Positions 28,758 through 38,287 of a stretch of 64,000 bases of DNA are shown here, piece by piece (positions within the stretch are counted from its first letter, which is position 1; each line of letters opens with the position of its first letter). Both the position numbers and the translations under genes were made by a program. The stretch is from Crocinitomicaceae bacterium (GTDB lineage: Bacteria; Bacteroidota; Bacteroidia; Flavobacteriales_D; Crocinitomicaceae): NCBI GenBank assembly GCA_028689775.1, contig JAQVCM010000001.1:124001-188000 (forward strand), written 5' to 3'. Under the pieces are notes generated by a model. That model was not told the DNA's origin. It worked only from the letters and a program-made list of their open reading frames with translations, and searched no databases.

Positions 28758-28794
28758 CGGATTTCTGGTATACTAGAGGTGCTGGTGGAAATTC

Positions 28795-28883
28795 ACGGAT
28801 TTCTTTTTTGACGGACACACTCAAATTTCACGGATTGAGCGTTGAATCTACCCTTTCTTTAATCCTCGCAATTCAGCAGAGTA
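28795..28883. repeat. Interspersed repeat, second copy
   Basis: Matches 27106-27190 over CGGA..TTTTTTGA.GGACAC, CACGGATTGAG, GTTGAA and CTTTCTTTAATCC. Confidence 0.75.
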
Positions 28884-28967
28884 CTTCAATTTAAAATCAG
28901 TGGACCAAACTTTTTGAATACATGTAACAAACATCCTTTTCATCGTTCTCCTAAAAAAACAAACAAT

Positions 28968-29276
28968 ATGAAAACTCTCCTTTTTCTTTTCTTTGTCGTA
29001 GGATCTTTTAGTTCTTACGGGCAAACCACTCCAACAGAAAGCTCAGCTGACTTTCAAAAAATCCAGTTATTTCCCAATCCAACAAGTGAAATCATTTTCA
29101 TTCGAAACGGAGAATTAATTGAATCCTATCGCATCTTTGATTTGCAAGGAAGAATGCTTCAGGAAGGAATTAAGAATGCGCAAGTCATTTCATTGATTGA
29201 TCTACCTGTCGGAACTTATATTTTTGAAATGAAAATTGGAAATGAAGTGGAACGGGTTCGAATTCAAAAGAATTGA
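28968..29276 (+). CDS. Minimal secreted protein: signal peptide plus T9SS sorting domain
   Basis: 102 aa from the second in-frame ATG (28968), which opens the signal peptide MKTLLFLFFVVGSFSSYGQ. After some 15 residues the whole rest (LFPNPTSEIIFIRNGEL ... YRIFDLQGRMLQEG ... LPVGTYIFEMK) is a type A T9SS sorting domain. No cargo domain is left. It may be the remnant of a longer gene or a genuine small surface protein. Confidence 0.8.
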   Translation: MKTLLFLFFVVGSFSSYGQTTPTESSADFQKIQLFPNPTSEIIFIRNGELIESYRIFDLQGRMLQEGIKNAQVISLIDLPVGTYIFEMKIGNEVERVRIQKN

Positions 29277-29303
29277 AAGAATCGAGATTTTTAGTTAATT
29301 TCG
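29273..29303 (+). promoter_or_regulatory. Promoter of the glycosyltransferase-like gene
   Basis: TTG (29273-29275), 20 nt, TAATTTCG (29296-29303), one mismatch to the consensus. It overlaps the end of the preceding gene. Confidence 0.45.
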
Positions 29304-29357
29304 CAGGAATCAGAATTGTTTGAAATTAGAAATAAACAAATAATTGAATCTAAAGAT

Positions 29358-30977
29358 ATGCTTAAAAACATCGATTTTTCATCAACTAAAAACATCCTTT
29401 TTGTTGCCTTAATTGTCCGGTTATTGGCTGCTATTTTCTCAGGTGGATATGGTATGCACGACGATCATTTCTTGATTATCGAAGCTGCTTCTTCTTGGTC
29501 TGATGGCAATGACTATAACAATTGGTTGCCATGGTCAGCGGGAAATCAAGGTTTTCCAGATGGGCATAGTTTTACGTATGTCGGCTTGAATTACATTTAT
29601 TTTGTGGTTTTTAAATTCTTAGGTTTTTCAGATCCCAAAACCTTGATGTTGATCAATCGCTTGTTTCATGCTTTGTTCTCCATGTTGATTGTGTATTTTG
29701 GAATCAAGATCACAGAACACATTTCGAATCGTAAAAATGCTGTAACAGTTGGTTGGTTATTGGCGTTGCTTTGGATCATGCCTTTCTTGTCTGTTCGCAA
29801 CCTAGTAGAAATAACAGCCATTCCTTTTTTAATGGCTGGAGTTTGGATTGCGCTTCAAAATAAACACAAAGCATCCATGTTTTATGCAGGAATGTTCATT
29901 GGAATGGCAGTCGCTTTCCGATATCAAGTTGGAATTTTTGCGGTCGGAATGGCGGCTTATTATTACTTCAAATGGCATTGGAATCAGTTTATCCTTTTCT
30001 GTTTGGGAGTATTGACAACCTTTGCAATCACTCAAGGAATTGTTGATTATTTCATTTGGGGATATCCTTTTGCTGAATTCATTGGATACATCATTTACAA
30101 CTCCAATCAAGGACCGCAATATATGCCAAATACGAATTACTTCATGTATTTCTTTGTCTTATTTGGCGTACTTTTAGTTCCGCTTGGATTGTTAGTTGCC
30201 CGTGGTTTTTTCAGATTTCCAGCTCAACAATATTGGGTTTTTATTCCTGCAGGTATTGCGCTTCTGCTTGGAATTTATTTTCCAGCCTATCAAATTTATT
30301 GGATTGTTTCAGTAGTTGGAATTTTAATTGTGTACGGAGGATTGGGTAAAATGAAAAACATTCCATCCATTTGGATGATGTATTTACCAACCATTTTCTT
30401 CATTCTATTCCATACCTTTTATCCAAACCGACAAGAGCGTTTCGTATTGACAGTGTTGCCTTTGGTGATGATTATTGGAGTGGTAGGTTATGAGGTTCTA
30501 CGACAAAAGCAATTTTGGGATAAAGCGTGGAACGTGTCTTGGAAAATTTTCTGGATCATCAACATTCCCTTGTTGCTTTTTACTTCATTTACTTCTTCAA
30601 AAATATCTCGTGTGAATGCGATGTATGCCATCAAAGATGAAAATATTTCTGGAAAATCAATCTTATTGGAAGCATCTGGAAATTCAAGTACATCGATGTT
30701 GCCCCGCTTTTATGCAAATGAATGGCATGTTGGGTTTACAGAAAGAGAGGAACCTACACAATCTTTGCTGGTTACAGAAGGAAACGGATATGACTTTGTT
30801 TTCTTCTTTGGAGAGGACAGTTTAGCGGAAAGAATCTCTGATTATCAAGCGATATATCCAAAGATGCAATTGGTTGAAAAATGTGAACCGAGTACCTTGG
30901 ATAAAATTTTGTTCAAGATGAATCCTAGAAATACCAATCAGTACATCGAAGTTTGGAGAACGAATCGATCGCTTTAA
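29358..30977 (+). CDS. Polytopic membrane glycosyltransferase-like protein (GT-C type)
   Basis: 539 aa from ATG 29358; a TTG 42 bp upstream extends the frame without need. About 11-12 membrane helices. The acidic pair in GGYGMHDDHFLIIEAASSW in the first periplasmic loop is typical of GT-C mannosyltransferases (PIG/ALG-like and ArnT-like). It probably transfers a sugar from a polyprenyl carrier. The 3' end overlaps the convergent lipoprotein gene by 4 bp. Confidence 0.75.
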   Translation: MLKNIDFSSTKNILFVALIVRLLAAIFSGGYGMHDDHFLIIEAASSWSDGNDYNNWLPWSAGNQGFPDGHSFTYVGLNYIYFVVFKFLGFSDPKTLMLINRLFHALFSMLIVYFGIKITEHISNRKNAVTVGWLLALLWIMPFLSVRNLVEITAIPFLMAGVWIALQNKHKASMFYAGMFIGMAVAFRYQVGIFAVGMAAYYYFKWHWNQFILFCLGVLTTFAITQGIVDYFIWGYPFAEFIGYIIYNSNQGPQYMPNTNYFMYFFVLFGVLLVPLGLLVARGFFRFPAQQYWVFIPAGIALLLGIYFPAYQIYWIVSVVGILIVYGGLGKMKNIPSIWMMYLPTIFFILFHTFYPNRQERFVLTVLPLVMIIGVVGYEVLRQKQFWDKAWNVSWKIFWIINIPLLLFTSFTSSKISRVNAMYAIKDENISGKSILLEASGNSSTSMLPRFYANEWHVGFTEREEPTQSLLVTEGNGYDFVFFFGEDSLAERISDYQAIYPKMQLVEKCEPSTLDKILFKMNPRNTNQYIEVWRTNRSL

Positions 30978-31393
30978 TTTCTGATTCGAACGACGTAACC
31001 ACCATCCCAAGTTGCTTGGTATTGGCGTAATCCCAAATCGGATCCACTCATGGGCGAGCCATCAAACAAAGAAAAAGTAGCGCCTGAACACAGGTCGTTG
31101 AGTTGAAGAAAATTTGTTGAGTCTGGAACCAATGCTTTGTCACATGTACCGTCGTTTGCAGGTGAATGCAGGTCGAAGCTTACGAATTCATCGTATGATT
31201 TTCTGTAAACAATGATTCCTTTTGAGCCGCCGTTAACAGTTGTCCAACCTCCAACAGCTTGCAATTCACTATAACTTGGTAAACTGATGTTGACAGCAAT
31301 GTCAAACGGAATGCTTGGTACGGGATGATTTCGATTCTTTTTGCAAGAAACAGCACCTAAAATCATCAGTATCAAAAAAAATTGTATTTTCAT
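30974..31393 (-). CDS. Lipoprotein with degenerate Rieske-like domain
   Basis: 139 aa. Lipobox GAVSC at residue 17. The domain follows the Rieske layout (FDLHSPANDGTCD ... LCSGATFSLFDGSPMSG ... LRQYQATWDGGYVVRI), but the paired Cys-x-His/Cys-x-x-His ligands are incomplete, so an iron-sulphur cluster is unlikely. A -7 box TAACTTTG lies at 31420-31413. Confidence 0.6.
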   Translation of the reverse strand: MKIQFFLILMILGAVSCKKNRNHPVPSIPFDIAVNISLPSYSELQAVGGWTTVNGGSKGIIVYRKSYDEFVSFDLHSPANDGTCDKALVPDSTNFLQLNDLCSGATFSLFDGSPMSGSDLGLRQYQATWDGGYVVRIRN

Positions 31394-31412
31394 AGTATAA
31401 AATTCCTTTACA

Positions 31413-31420
31413 CAAAGTTA
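31413..31420 (-). promoter_or_regulatory. -7 box for the Rieske-like lipoprotein
   Basis: TAACTTTG on the minus strand, 19 bp before the ATG. Its edge touches the start codon of the divergent gene. Confidence 0.45.
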
Positions 31421-31695
31421 TGCAAATTAAAACGTTTTTTATCGGTCTTATATTGCTTTTGACATTCAGTTTAACTTCTTGTCGCTCAACTGCTCCTGGA
31501 TCAAACAATCCTACAACTGCTGCAGAAGCAGAGGCACAGCTTGCTCAGCGAAGAAAAGAACAAGAAAAAGCAACCAAGAAAGCGAAGAAAGAAGGTGAGA
31601 AAAGATATTGGAAAATGCAATCAAAAGAAGCCAAAAAGAGAGTTAAACAAACCAATAAACGTCAGCAAAGAAATACCAAAAATCGAAATCGTTAG
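31420..31695 (+). CDS. Small basic lipoprotein
   Basis: 91 aa. Lipoprotein signal MQIKTFFIGLILLLTFSLTSC, then an Ala/Glu linker and a highly Lys/Arg-rich helical tail (RRKEQEKATKKAKKEGEKRY). No family recognised; a charged tail of this kind could bind peptidoglycan or nucleic acid, but that is a guess. Confidence 0.7.
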   Translation: MQIKTFFIGLILLLTFSLTSCRSTAPGSNNPTTAAEAEAQLAQRRKEQEKATKKAKKEGEKRYWKMQSKEAKKRVKQTNKRQQRNTKNRNR

Positions 31696-31894
31696 TTGTT
31701 TTAACATGAATTAGTTCTTTCGGGTGTGATAAAATGTTCTCGCGCTGAAAGCAGTTTGAGACTAAATCAGCGTTGTCTTTTGGATTTGCTAAATCCACCA
31801 AATACAAACCAATTTATCCATTAAGCCAAATCCCTAAATTGCTTGTAGCGTGTTTTGTCCGTAGTTGTTATTGTAGATAAAGATGTTATTTTAC

Positions 31895-32278
31895 CTATCT
31901 TTTAAGATGTTTTTTTATTTCATCTAAATTTGTCTTTGCTAGATTTGCTTTAGCTGGAGATACTCTGTAATTCGAATATCTTGCATTCATACAAGCATCC
32001 AAAAGCCATCTATAATAGGAGAAACAAGTTGGAATGTGAGTTCTAACAAGTTGTTTTGTACCTTCATGTTTAGAAATCCTTCTGCTTTTTAATACTGAAT
32101 TATAATAAGTATTAAAATGTGGATACGTAGTTCCGTTTTCAGTTAATGGAAAAATTTCATGTTGTACATAATGCAACGCAGAATAAAAAGAAGTAGTAAC
32201 AATCCAATCAGTAAATTTTCCATCTGCAATAAGAAAATCACAAACATCTTCATTATGTTCTGCATGTGCTTTACTCAT
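31895..32278 (-). CDS. HEPN-like protein
   Basis: 127 aa, helical. FTDWIVTTSFYSALHYVQ and ARYSNYRVSPAKANLAK fit HEPN-domain proteins of the type that pair with small partner proteins. The start codon follows the stop of the upstream frameshifted gene by 3 nt, so the two once formed a coupled pair. Could be a toxin whose partner is now damaged, or simply a domain protein of unknown role. Confidence 0.65.
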   Translation of the reverse strand: MSKAHAEHNEDVCDFLIADGKFTDWIVTTSFYSALHYVQHEIFPLTENGTTYPHFNTYYNSVLKSRRISKHEGTKQLVRTHIPTCFSYYRWLLDACMNARYSNYRVSPAKANLAKTNLDEIKKHLKR

Positions 32279-32281
32279 ATT

Positions 32282-32748
32282 TTACTTTGAAGATTTATGT
32301 TTTAAATTAAAACCGTCTGCTTTAATACAATTATCATCAATCTCTCCATCAGTATCATAGATGCTAACATTTAGTTTGTAAAATTCGGAACTTACACTGT
32401 CCTCCAAATTTGTAAGATAATCGTAAACAGAAAAGATTTTATCACTTAAAAATTCATTTTCAGGTAAAATTAATAAAATAGAAAAATCATCCCATGAGTT
32501 TATTTTTAAATAAGCCCCAATTGGATTAAACTTTTGTTTTTTTAGATGTTTTAATATTTCATTGGTATGAGAACCAGAGTTATTAATATTGGTTTTTAAT
32601 TTATCAATAATTAATTTTTCTGTTTGTTCTAATACCTCATTTTGCCTGTAAGATAGGCATCAATAACATGGTCTGATGTATATAAGCGTTCAGTTGGAGA
32701 AGTAAGTTCCCAATTTGCAGGTGCTAATATTTTTTGTAATGTTGCCAT
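32282..32748 (-). pseudogene. Frameshifted partner gene of the HEPN-like protein
   Basis: ATG at 32748 opens MATLQKILAPANWELTSPTE and RLYTSDHVIDAYLTGK, then hits a stop after KMRY. One extra base in the short A-run there would continue into NEVLEQTEKLIIDKLKTN ... SWDDFSILLILPENEFLSDK ... DNCIKADGFNLKHK and end at 32284-32282. The intact protein would be about 155 aa. A recent frameshift, sequence error or programmed frameshift are all possible. No family name recognised. Confidence 0.65.
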
Positions 32749-33153
32749 GAAGGTTTTTTATAAAAGTACGTTAATTAACCAAATACACAAAAGATAATAC
32801 AATATACAATACAGATTTAACTTTTAAAAGTGTTTTTTAAGAGGTTAACTAAAGTAAATTTTTTTATTATCTCCTTGAATTTATATCGCTGATTATAAGT
32901 GTCATAAGCTATTTAAAATCCTTCTTCGTTCAGCTTTCCAATAAAAGGCATCCTACTTCGTCATTTTAAATAAAAAATAGCCCACTATTTTTTATTTAAA
33001 ATTTCATCCCTTCAGAATTATTGAACTAAACCACTTTTAGTGCTACATTTCTACCTTTTTTGACGGTTTCTAAAGTTTTATTCGGCCAAAAGCAGAGCCG
33101 CAAAAGAGGTTCTATTATCGGATACGTGAAACATCTGGAGATTTCGAAACGTT
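32749..33153. other. Intergenic region with long AT hairpin
   Basis: No coding frame is supported. A perfect 18-bp inverted repeat (32963-32980 and 32985-33002; ATTTTAAATAAAAAATAG, loop CCCA) could be a terminator serving either strand. Confidence 0.6.
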
Positions 33154-34413
33154 CTATTGTTCACCCGCGGTAATGATTGTGAAATTCTCCCAAATCAAAT
33201 ATTTATTTGCCAATTCTTGTAGTCTTTCTGCTGTGACGTTCGTTACACTTTCAATTGCTTCGTTGTAATATTCATATCCTTTTCCGTGCATTTCAACGCC
33301 CATGAATAAACTCATCATCGCATCTGGACCGTCTGCACTTTTCAGCATTTGACCCAATAAGTAATTTTTTACCAAGTTTAATTCTTCCTCGCCAACAGGA
33401 TCTGTTCGCAAGCGATACATTTCAAACCTAATTTCGTCCAAGGTTGGTTTGGCGACTTCTTTTCCTACTTCGGTAGCAATGATAAAAAATCCAGATTTGT
33501 GAGATTCAGAAACGCCACATCCAATTCCGTAGGTATACCCTTTGTCTTCGCGGATGTTTGACATCAAACGACTTCCGAAGTAATCACCAAAAATAGTTTG
33601 CAACACTTGAAAATCTAAAAAGTCTTCGTGCGTTTTGTTGAATAATTGAATTCCCATTCGAATGGCCGTTTGAACTGCGTCTGCTTTTTCAACGTGCATT
33701 TCACCAGGAATGTTGATGAAAGTATCTTCGAAACTCAAGTGTTCTGTTCTAGCCCAAGCACCTGCAACATCAATCAAGCGGTCGATGTAGGAAACGTTTA
33801 AATTTCCAGTAACAACAATTTTTGTCAATCCGTGAAGGTAAAAATCTTTGTGAAAACGCTTCAGTTCAGGAATTGAAACGGTATCAAAATCTGTTGCTTT
33901 CATAATTCTACCATACCGATCCGAATTACTAAACATTTGTGCTTGAAAAGCACGGCGACCGAGCATGTTCACTTTTTCAGAGGAAACCAAATAAGCTTGT
34001 TTTTTCTCGCGCAACATGTCATCCACTTCGTGGGAAACGAACGCCAAGTTTACCAAAGCGTCTGCAAGAATGTCAACTGCTGCTTCGGTATATTGACGCA
34101 AGCAAAACAAGTTGATAATTGCTACTTCTTGACCAATTTCAATGTCTACAAAAGCACCTAAATCATTCAGGTCATCTTGAATTTGAGTACTTGATTTTTT
34201 ATCCGTTCCAGAAAGCAACAAAGCGTTGACAAAACCTGCCAAACTCGGTTCTCCTTGAATTGTTCCGGCATCGAAATGAAATTCAAGGTGTACGGTGTCG
34301 TCAGCAACTTCAGACATCCAAAAAAGTTTCACATCACCAGTGATGTCATAAATCTTTGGAGAAATAAAATCTATTTTCTGTAAAGGGTGTATAGCTGGAG
34401 GAGTTTTTCTCAT
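33154..34413 (-). CDS. M16-family peptidase, non-catalytic subunit
   Basis: 419 aa with the M16 fold (DAGTIQGEPSLAGFVNALLL, GYTYGIGCGV), but the HxxEH zinc site is absent: the equivalent segment reads LAGFVNALL. Such subunits pair with a catalytic M16 partner, here the gene immediately upstream (6 bp gap). No signal peptide seen, so probably cytoplasmic. Confidence 0.9.
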   Translation of the reverse strand: MRKTPPAIHPLQKIDFISPKIYDITGDVKLFWMSEVADDTVHLEFHFDAGTIQGEPSLAGFVNALLLSGTDKKSSTQIQDDLNDLGAFVDIEIGQEVAIINLFCLRQYTEAAVDILADALVNLAFVSHEVDDMLREKKQAYLVSSEKVNMLGRRAFQAQMFSNSDRYGRIMKATDFDTVSIPELKRFHKDFYLHGLTKIVVTGNLNVSYIDRLIDVAGAWARTEHLSFEDTFINIPGEMHVEKADAVQTAIRMGIQLFNKTHEDFLDFQVLQTIFGDYFGSRLMSNIREDKGYTYGIGCGVSESHKSGFFIIATEVGKEVAKPTLDEIRFEMYRLRTDPVGEEELNLVKNYLLGQMLKSADGPDAMMSLFMGVEMHGKGYEYYNEAIESVTNVTAERLQELANKYLIWENFTIITAGEQ

Positions 34414-34419
34414 GGCAAT

Positions 34420-35655
34420 TTATATGGCTTTTACTTTAAGTAAAGAACAGTTGGTTTTTATCAAGATGTTTTTTGAAACAAGCTGAATGTGTTTTGGCAT
34501 AATTGCTTCATAAATTTGAGCTTCTTCGTTGATGCCATCTGCATCGCCCAATAATTCAAAATAAGCCAAATTCATCGCGCGGTTCAGCAAGCCTTTGTCT
34601 TGGAATGCTTTTGCAGTTTTAATTTTGTTTTTCAAACGATTCATTTCCTGGTCGCTTAATGGAATGTTGATCATGGTATCCATCACTTCCCAAATTGCGT
34701 TATCTACTTGTTCAAACGTAACGTCAGGACTCAATTTTCCGCTGATGATTAATAAACCATCGTTTAATGAACCGGTAATGTAAGCACCAATTTCAGTCAC
34801 CAATTTCAATTCTTTTTGAATTTTCGTGTACAAACGAGAAGATTTATCTCTTCCCATTGCATCTGAAAGAATATCTACGATGAAGTAATCTGTGTTTTTT
34901 CTTTCTGGCATTTTGAACGCGTAGTAAAATGCGTCAGAAGGAACTTTACGTTCAATGGTTTGTTCTCTGAAAACCGTTTGTTGTGGTTCAGCAGGTAAAA
35001 CGCGAGCTGGTTTAATTCCAGAAGGAATATCGCTGTACCATTTTTCAACTACTTCTTTGATGTAAGCCAATTCAAAGTTTCCAGCGATGCACAAAATGGC
35101 ATTGGATGGATTGTAGAATTTGTTAAAAAACTCAACCACATCAACCATTTCAGCATCTTCAATGTGCTTGATTTCTTTTCCGATTGTTGCCCATTGGTAG
35201 GGGTGAACGGTATAGGCCAAGGGACGTAAATACAACCAAACGTCGCCATAAGGCTGATTCAAATAGCGTTGTTTAAATTCTTCAATAACGACACTTCTTT
35301 GCGTTTCCAAACTTTTTGGCGTAAAAGCCAAAGACATCATTCTGTCTGATTCCAACCACAAAGCGGTTTCCAAGTTTTGTGCTGGAAGTACATCGTAATA
35401 ATTGGTGATGTCATTGGATGTAAATGCATTGCTCTCTCCACCAGCGTGTTGCAAGGGTGCGTCAAAATCTGGAATGTTTACAGAACCTCCAAACATCAAA
35501 TGTTCGAAAAGGTGTGCAAATCCAGTTTTTTCTGGACTTTCATCTCGTGCACCAACGTCATACAAGGTATTTACAACGGCAAGCGGAGAAGTTGGATCTT
35601 TGTGAAAGATGACTTTGAGTCCATTTTCTAATGTGAATCTGTCGAAATGAATCAT
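34420..35655 (-). CDS. M16-family zinc metallopeptidase, catalytic subunit
   Basis: 411 aa. The inverted zinc motif HLFEH (48-52) and the downstream glutamates in VVIEEFKQR complete the M16B site; NAFTSNDITNYYDVLPA is also typical. The start overlaps the stop of the upstream nitronate monooxygenase gene (TAATG), indicating translational coupling. Works as a heterodimer with the following gene (inference from the family). Confidence 0.95.
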   Translation of the reverse strand: MIHFDRFTLENGLKVIFHKDPTSPLAVVNTLYDVGARDESPEKTGFAHLFEHLMFGGSVNIPDFDAPLQHAGGESNAFTSNDITNYYDVLPAQNLETALWLESDRMMSLAFTPKSLETQRSVVIEEFKQRYLNQPYGDVWLYLRPLAYTVHPYQWATIGKEIKHIEDAEMVDVVEFFNKFYNPSNAILCIAGNFELAYIKEVVEKWYSDIPSGIKPARVLPAEPQQTVFREQTIERKVPSDAFYYAFKMPERKNTDYFIVDILSDAMGRDKSSRLYTKIQKELKLVTEIGAYITGSLNDGLLIISGKLSPDVTFEQVDNAIWEVMDTMINIPLSDQEMNRLKNKIKTAKAFQDKGLLNRAMNLAYFELLGDADGINEEAQIYEAIMPKHIQLVSKNILIKTNCSLLKVKAI

Positions 35656-36608
35656 TAAAAGTTAAGATTATCTGAAATTTGTAAATTTTTTGCTTCTTTG
35701 AATTCGGCGATGATTTCTGTTACAATTTCACCTGCTGATTTGATTTCGTCAATCAACCCAGCTACTTGTCCGATTTCTAATTCTCCTTCGCTCAAGTCGC
35801 CTTCAAACATTCCTTTTTTGGCTCTTCCACGTCCGAGAAGTTCGTTGAGTTCTTCTGTTGTTGCGCATTTTTGATATGCTTCTTGAACTTGATCAAAAAA
35901 TGAATTTTTCAACAAACGAACAGGTGTCAATTCTTTCAAAGTCAACAAGGTATCTCCTTCTTTGGAATCGATTATTTTATTTTTAAAATTAGCATGTGCA
36001 CTGGATTCAATCGAAGTCACAAAACGACTTCCGATCTGTACACCGTCAGCACCTAAAATCATTGCTGCCAGCATTCCATTTCCTGTTCCAATTCCACCAG
36101 CAGCAATCAAGGGAATTTGAACCGCTTTCGCCACCATTGGAATCAAGCAAAATGTGCTTGTTTCATCTCTTCCATTGTGTCCGCCAGCTTCAAATCCTTC
36201 CGCAACGATTGCATCTACGCCAGCTTCTTCCGCTTTCAAAGCAAACTTAACGCTTGAAACTACATGAACCACCGTGATGCCATGCGCTTTCAAATGCTTC
36301 GTCCAGGTTTTTGGATTTCCTGCGGAAGTAAAAACGATCGGAACTTGGTGTTTGATGATGAGTTCAATGTGTTTGTCAATATCTGGATACAACATCGGTA
36401 AGTTGACCGCAAAAGGTTTGTCTGTCGCAGCTTTGCATTTCAAAATGTGTTCTTCTAAAATAGCTGGATACATCGATCCAGAGCCAATAATTCCGAGGCC
36501 ACCAGCGTTTGAAACTGCTGATGCTAATTTCCAACCCGAACACCAAATCATTCCTGCTTGGATGAGTGGATATTCGATTTTAAAAAGCGTGGTGATTTTA
36601 TTTTGCAT
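35655..36608 (-). CDS. Nitronate monooxygenase / FabK-like flavoprotein
   Basis: 317 aa TIM barrel. QAGM near residue 17-20, catalytic His144 in EAGGHNGR, FMN phosphate-binding AAGGIGTGNGM and GADGVQIGSRFV. The family includes nitronate monooxygenases and FabK enoyl-ACP reductases; the two cannot be separated by eye. First gene of a three-gene operon with the M16 pair. Confidence 0.88.
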   Translation of the reverse strand: MQNKITTLFKIEYPLIQAGMIWCSGWKLASAVSNAGGLGIIGSGSMYPAILEEHILKCKAATDKPFAVNLPMLYPDIDKHIELIIKHQVPIVFTSAGNPKTWTKHLKAHGITVVHVVSSVKFALKAEEAGVDAIVAEGFEAGGHNGRDETSTFCLIPMVAKAVQIPLIAAGGIGTGNGMLAAMILGADGVQIGSRFVTSIESSAHANFKNKIIDSKEGDTLLTLKELTPVRLLKNSFFDQVQEAYQKCATTEELNELLGRGRAKKGMFEGDLSEGELEIGQVAGLIDEIKSAGEIVTEIIAEFKEAKNLQISDNLNF

Positions 36609-36964
36609 GTCTTGTTTTTAGGAATACGAAATTACAAAACATAAGTGGAAAGACCGAATGGATTGTTGAAAATGGATATTTTATTTTTCGGCATCGTTAT
36701 TCAGTTTGATTTTCGTTCCAGCGTAAAAAAATTGTCTGCCGTAGATTTTCAAAGAATATCCGATAGACGCTGTTCTTAAGCAAACGATTGTATTTTAACA
36801 CCGAGCTGTTTCGCAGGTTATTCCTTCTAAAATGGGAGCATCATCGCTGTTTTCAAGAGTGTGTTCCGCCACGCTCTTTCCATAAAACGATTTTAAAGAA
36901 CATGCTTTAGTTTGCGATACTCATTTCCAATCGCGAACATTTAACTTCTGCTGGTGCAGGTGTT
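36609..36964. other. Intergenic region
   Basis: About 350 bp with no supported gene, repeat or clear promoter. Confidence 0.5.
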
Positions 36965-37771
36965 TTATTTTTCTTTCTGTTTAAAATTGCTCTGTTTAAA
37001 ATCACTGTTTATTTCGCATTCATACAGTTCGCTGATTTCATCAGTAAATACTTCGATTATTCCCTTGCTCTTAAACCTGTATTTTCTGTCCATGTTCATT
37101 TGTGCAGGAATTTTATACGTTTCCCCAGGTAGAATTTTTTGGTATTCTGCGTTCCGATTTCTCAGGTTTTGAGCGTCATTCCAAGCAATTAATTGTTTTG
37201 TGCAGTAAATAGGGGCATTGCTTATGTTTTTAATGGTGAAATAATGTGTGAATTTTATAGACGGATAACTTGTACTTGTATCTGCGTTAACGATTTTCGA
37301 TATCCATTCTGTAGTGTCAATGAGAAACTGGTCGTGTGTGATGAGTTTGCTTTTGGCAAATGTTAAATTGCAACTTACTTTTTCTCTGTATATTTTTCCT
37401 TCGTAATAAAATGGGATCAAAAGAAAAATGCTTGTATCTCGTTTTTTCCACAAATTAAGACCCTCAACTTTGGAGTATTCTATTGAAACAGTCTGATTTT
37501 CATTTGGTTTTGTGATAAACTTATTATGTGGATTGTAAGATAGAATGCTGTCGATAAATGTAAGGTGCGAACCGCTGTTTTTAAAACTATAATTTATAAA
37601 AAGAGTTCTTGCATAATCATAGTTATAGTGCTCAAATCCCATTTTTTTATTGGCTGAGGTATCTATGTTGATGGTGTATGAATTGTTAGTCCATTGTACT
37701 GGCGATGATTGTGCCATAGAGATTGCGCTCTGTAAACAGATGACTAAAAGAATGCTTATTTTGACTTTCAT
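36965..37771 (-). CDS. Secreted hypothetical protein
   Basis: 268 aa from ATG 37771 (MKVKISILLVICLQSAISMA), which begins a signal peptide. The mature part is beta-rich with alternating Thr/Ile strands (YSFKNSGSHLTFIDSI; ITKPNENQTVSIEYSK), reminiscent of DUF1573-type Ig folds but not assigned. Probably periplasmic. Confidence 0.7.
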   Translation of the reverse strand: MKVKISILLVICLQSAISMAQSSPVQWTNNSYTINIDTSANKKMGFEHYNYDYARTLFINYSFKNSGSHLTFIDSILSYNPHNKFITKPNENQTVSIEYSKVEGLNLWKKRDTSIFLLIPFYYEGKIYREKVSCNLTFAKSKLITHDQFLIDTTEWISKIVNADTSTSYPSIKFTHYFTIKNISNAPIYCTKQLIAWNDAQNLRNRNAEYQKILPGETYKIPAQMNMDRKYRFKSKGIIEVFTDEISELYECEINSDFKQSNFKQKEK

Positions 37772-37876
37772 TTGATGTGTTTTTTGATCCATTCAATTCT
37801 TACCATTTTTAAGATCGTGTGAAGAACTTTCTACGAACTACAATTTTTTTTTAACCAAGTAAATTCATTATGATTT

Positions 37877-38260
37877 CTAGCTTTGAAAGATGTAAATCCA
37901 AATAATTCTTGAATATCGGAAATTGAAGAAACTTAGCAATAACAAGATCACCAACATGATGACCATGATGAGGTAAACGTTTAGGAAATAAGCGAGTGCA
38001 ATGAAAACTGCCATCAGTTCTGCTACCGCAAGTGCGTAACTCACATACATCGAACCCACGAAATAGCCCGGTTCTTTTTCGAAGGTATAGTTGCATTCTG
38101 AACAGTGAGAATGCATTCTTGGCATTTTAATTTTTAAGATGTCTCCATGGTCTTGGAAAATATTTCCTTTGCGACATTTTGGACATTTACCACTTACAAT
38201 TCCTGTGATATTTGCTGCTAAATTTGACTTTGGCGTTGACTTGGACGTTAACTTTGACAT
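37877..38260 (-). CDS. DUF983 family membrane protein
   Basis: 127 aa. A zinc-ribbon-like pair (CPKCRKGN and HCSECNYTF) precedes two membrane helices, the DUF983 arrangement. FEKEPGYFVGSMYVSYAL is the family core. Function unknown. Confidence 0.9.
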   Translation of the reverse strand: MSKLTSKSTPKSNLAANITGIVSGKCPKCRKGNIFQDHGDILKIKMPRMHSHCSECNYTFEKEPGYFVGSMYVSYALAVAELMAVFIALAYFLNVYLIMVIMLVILLLLSFFNFRYSRIIWIYIFQS

Positions 38261-38287
38261 GGTGTTGTAATTTTAAAATTGAAGTTT

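Noticed and set aside
36274..36621. A 115-codon plus-strand frame opposite the nitronate monooxygenase gene
   Set aside because: Shadow of a conserved enzyme gene.
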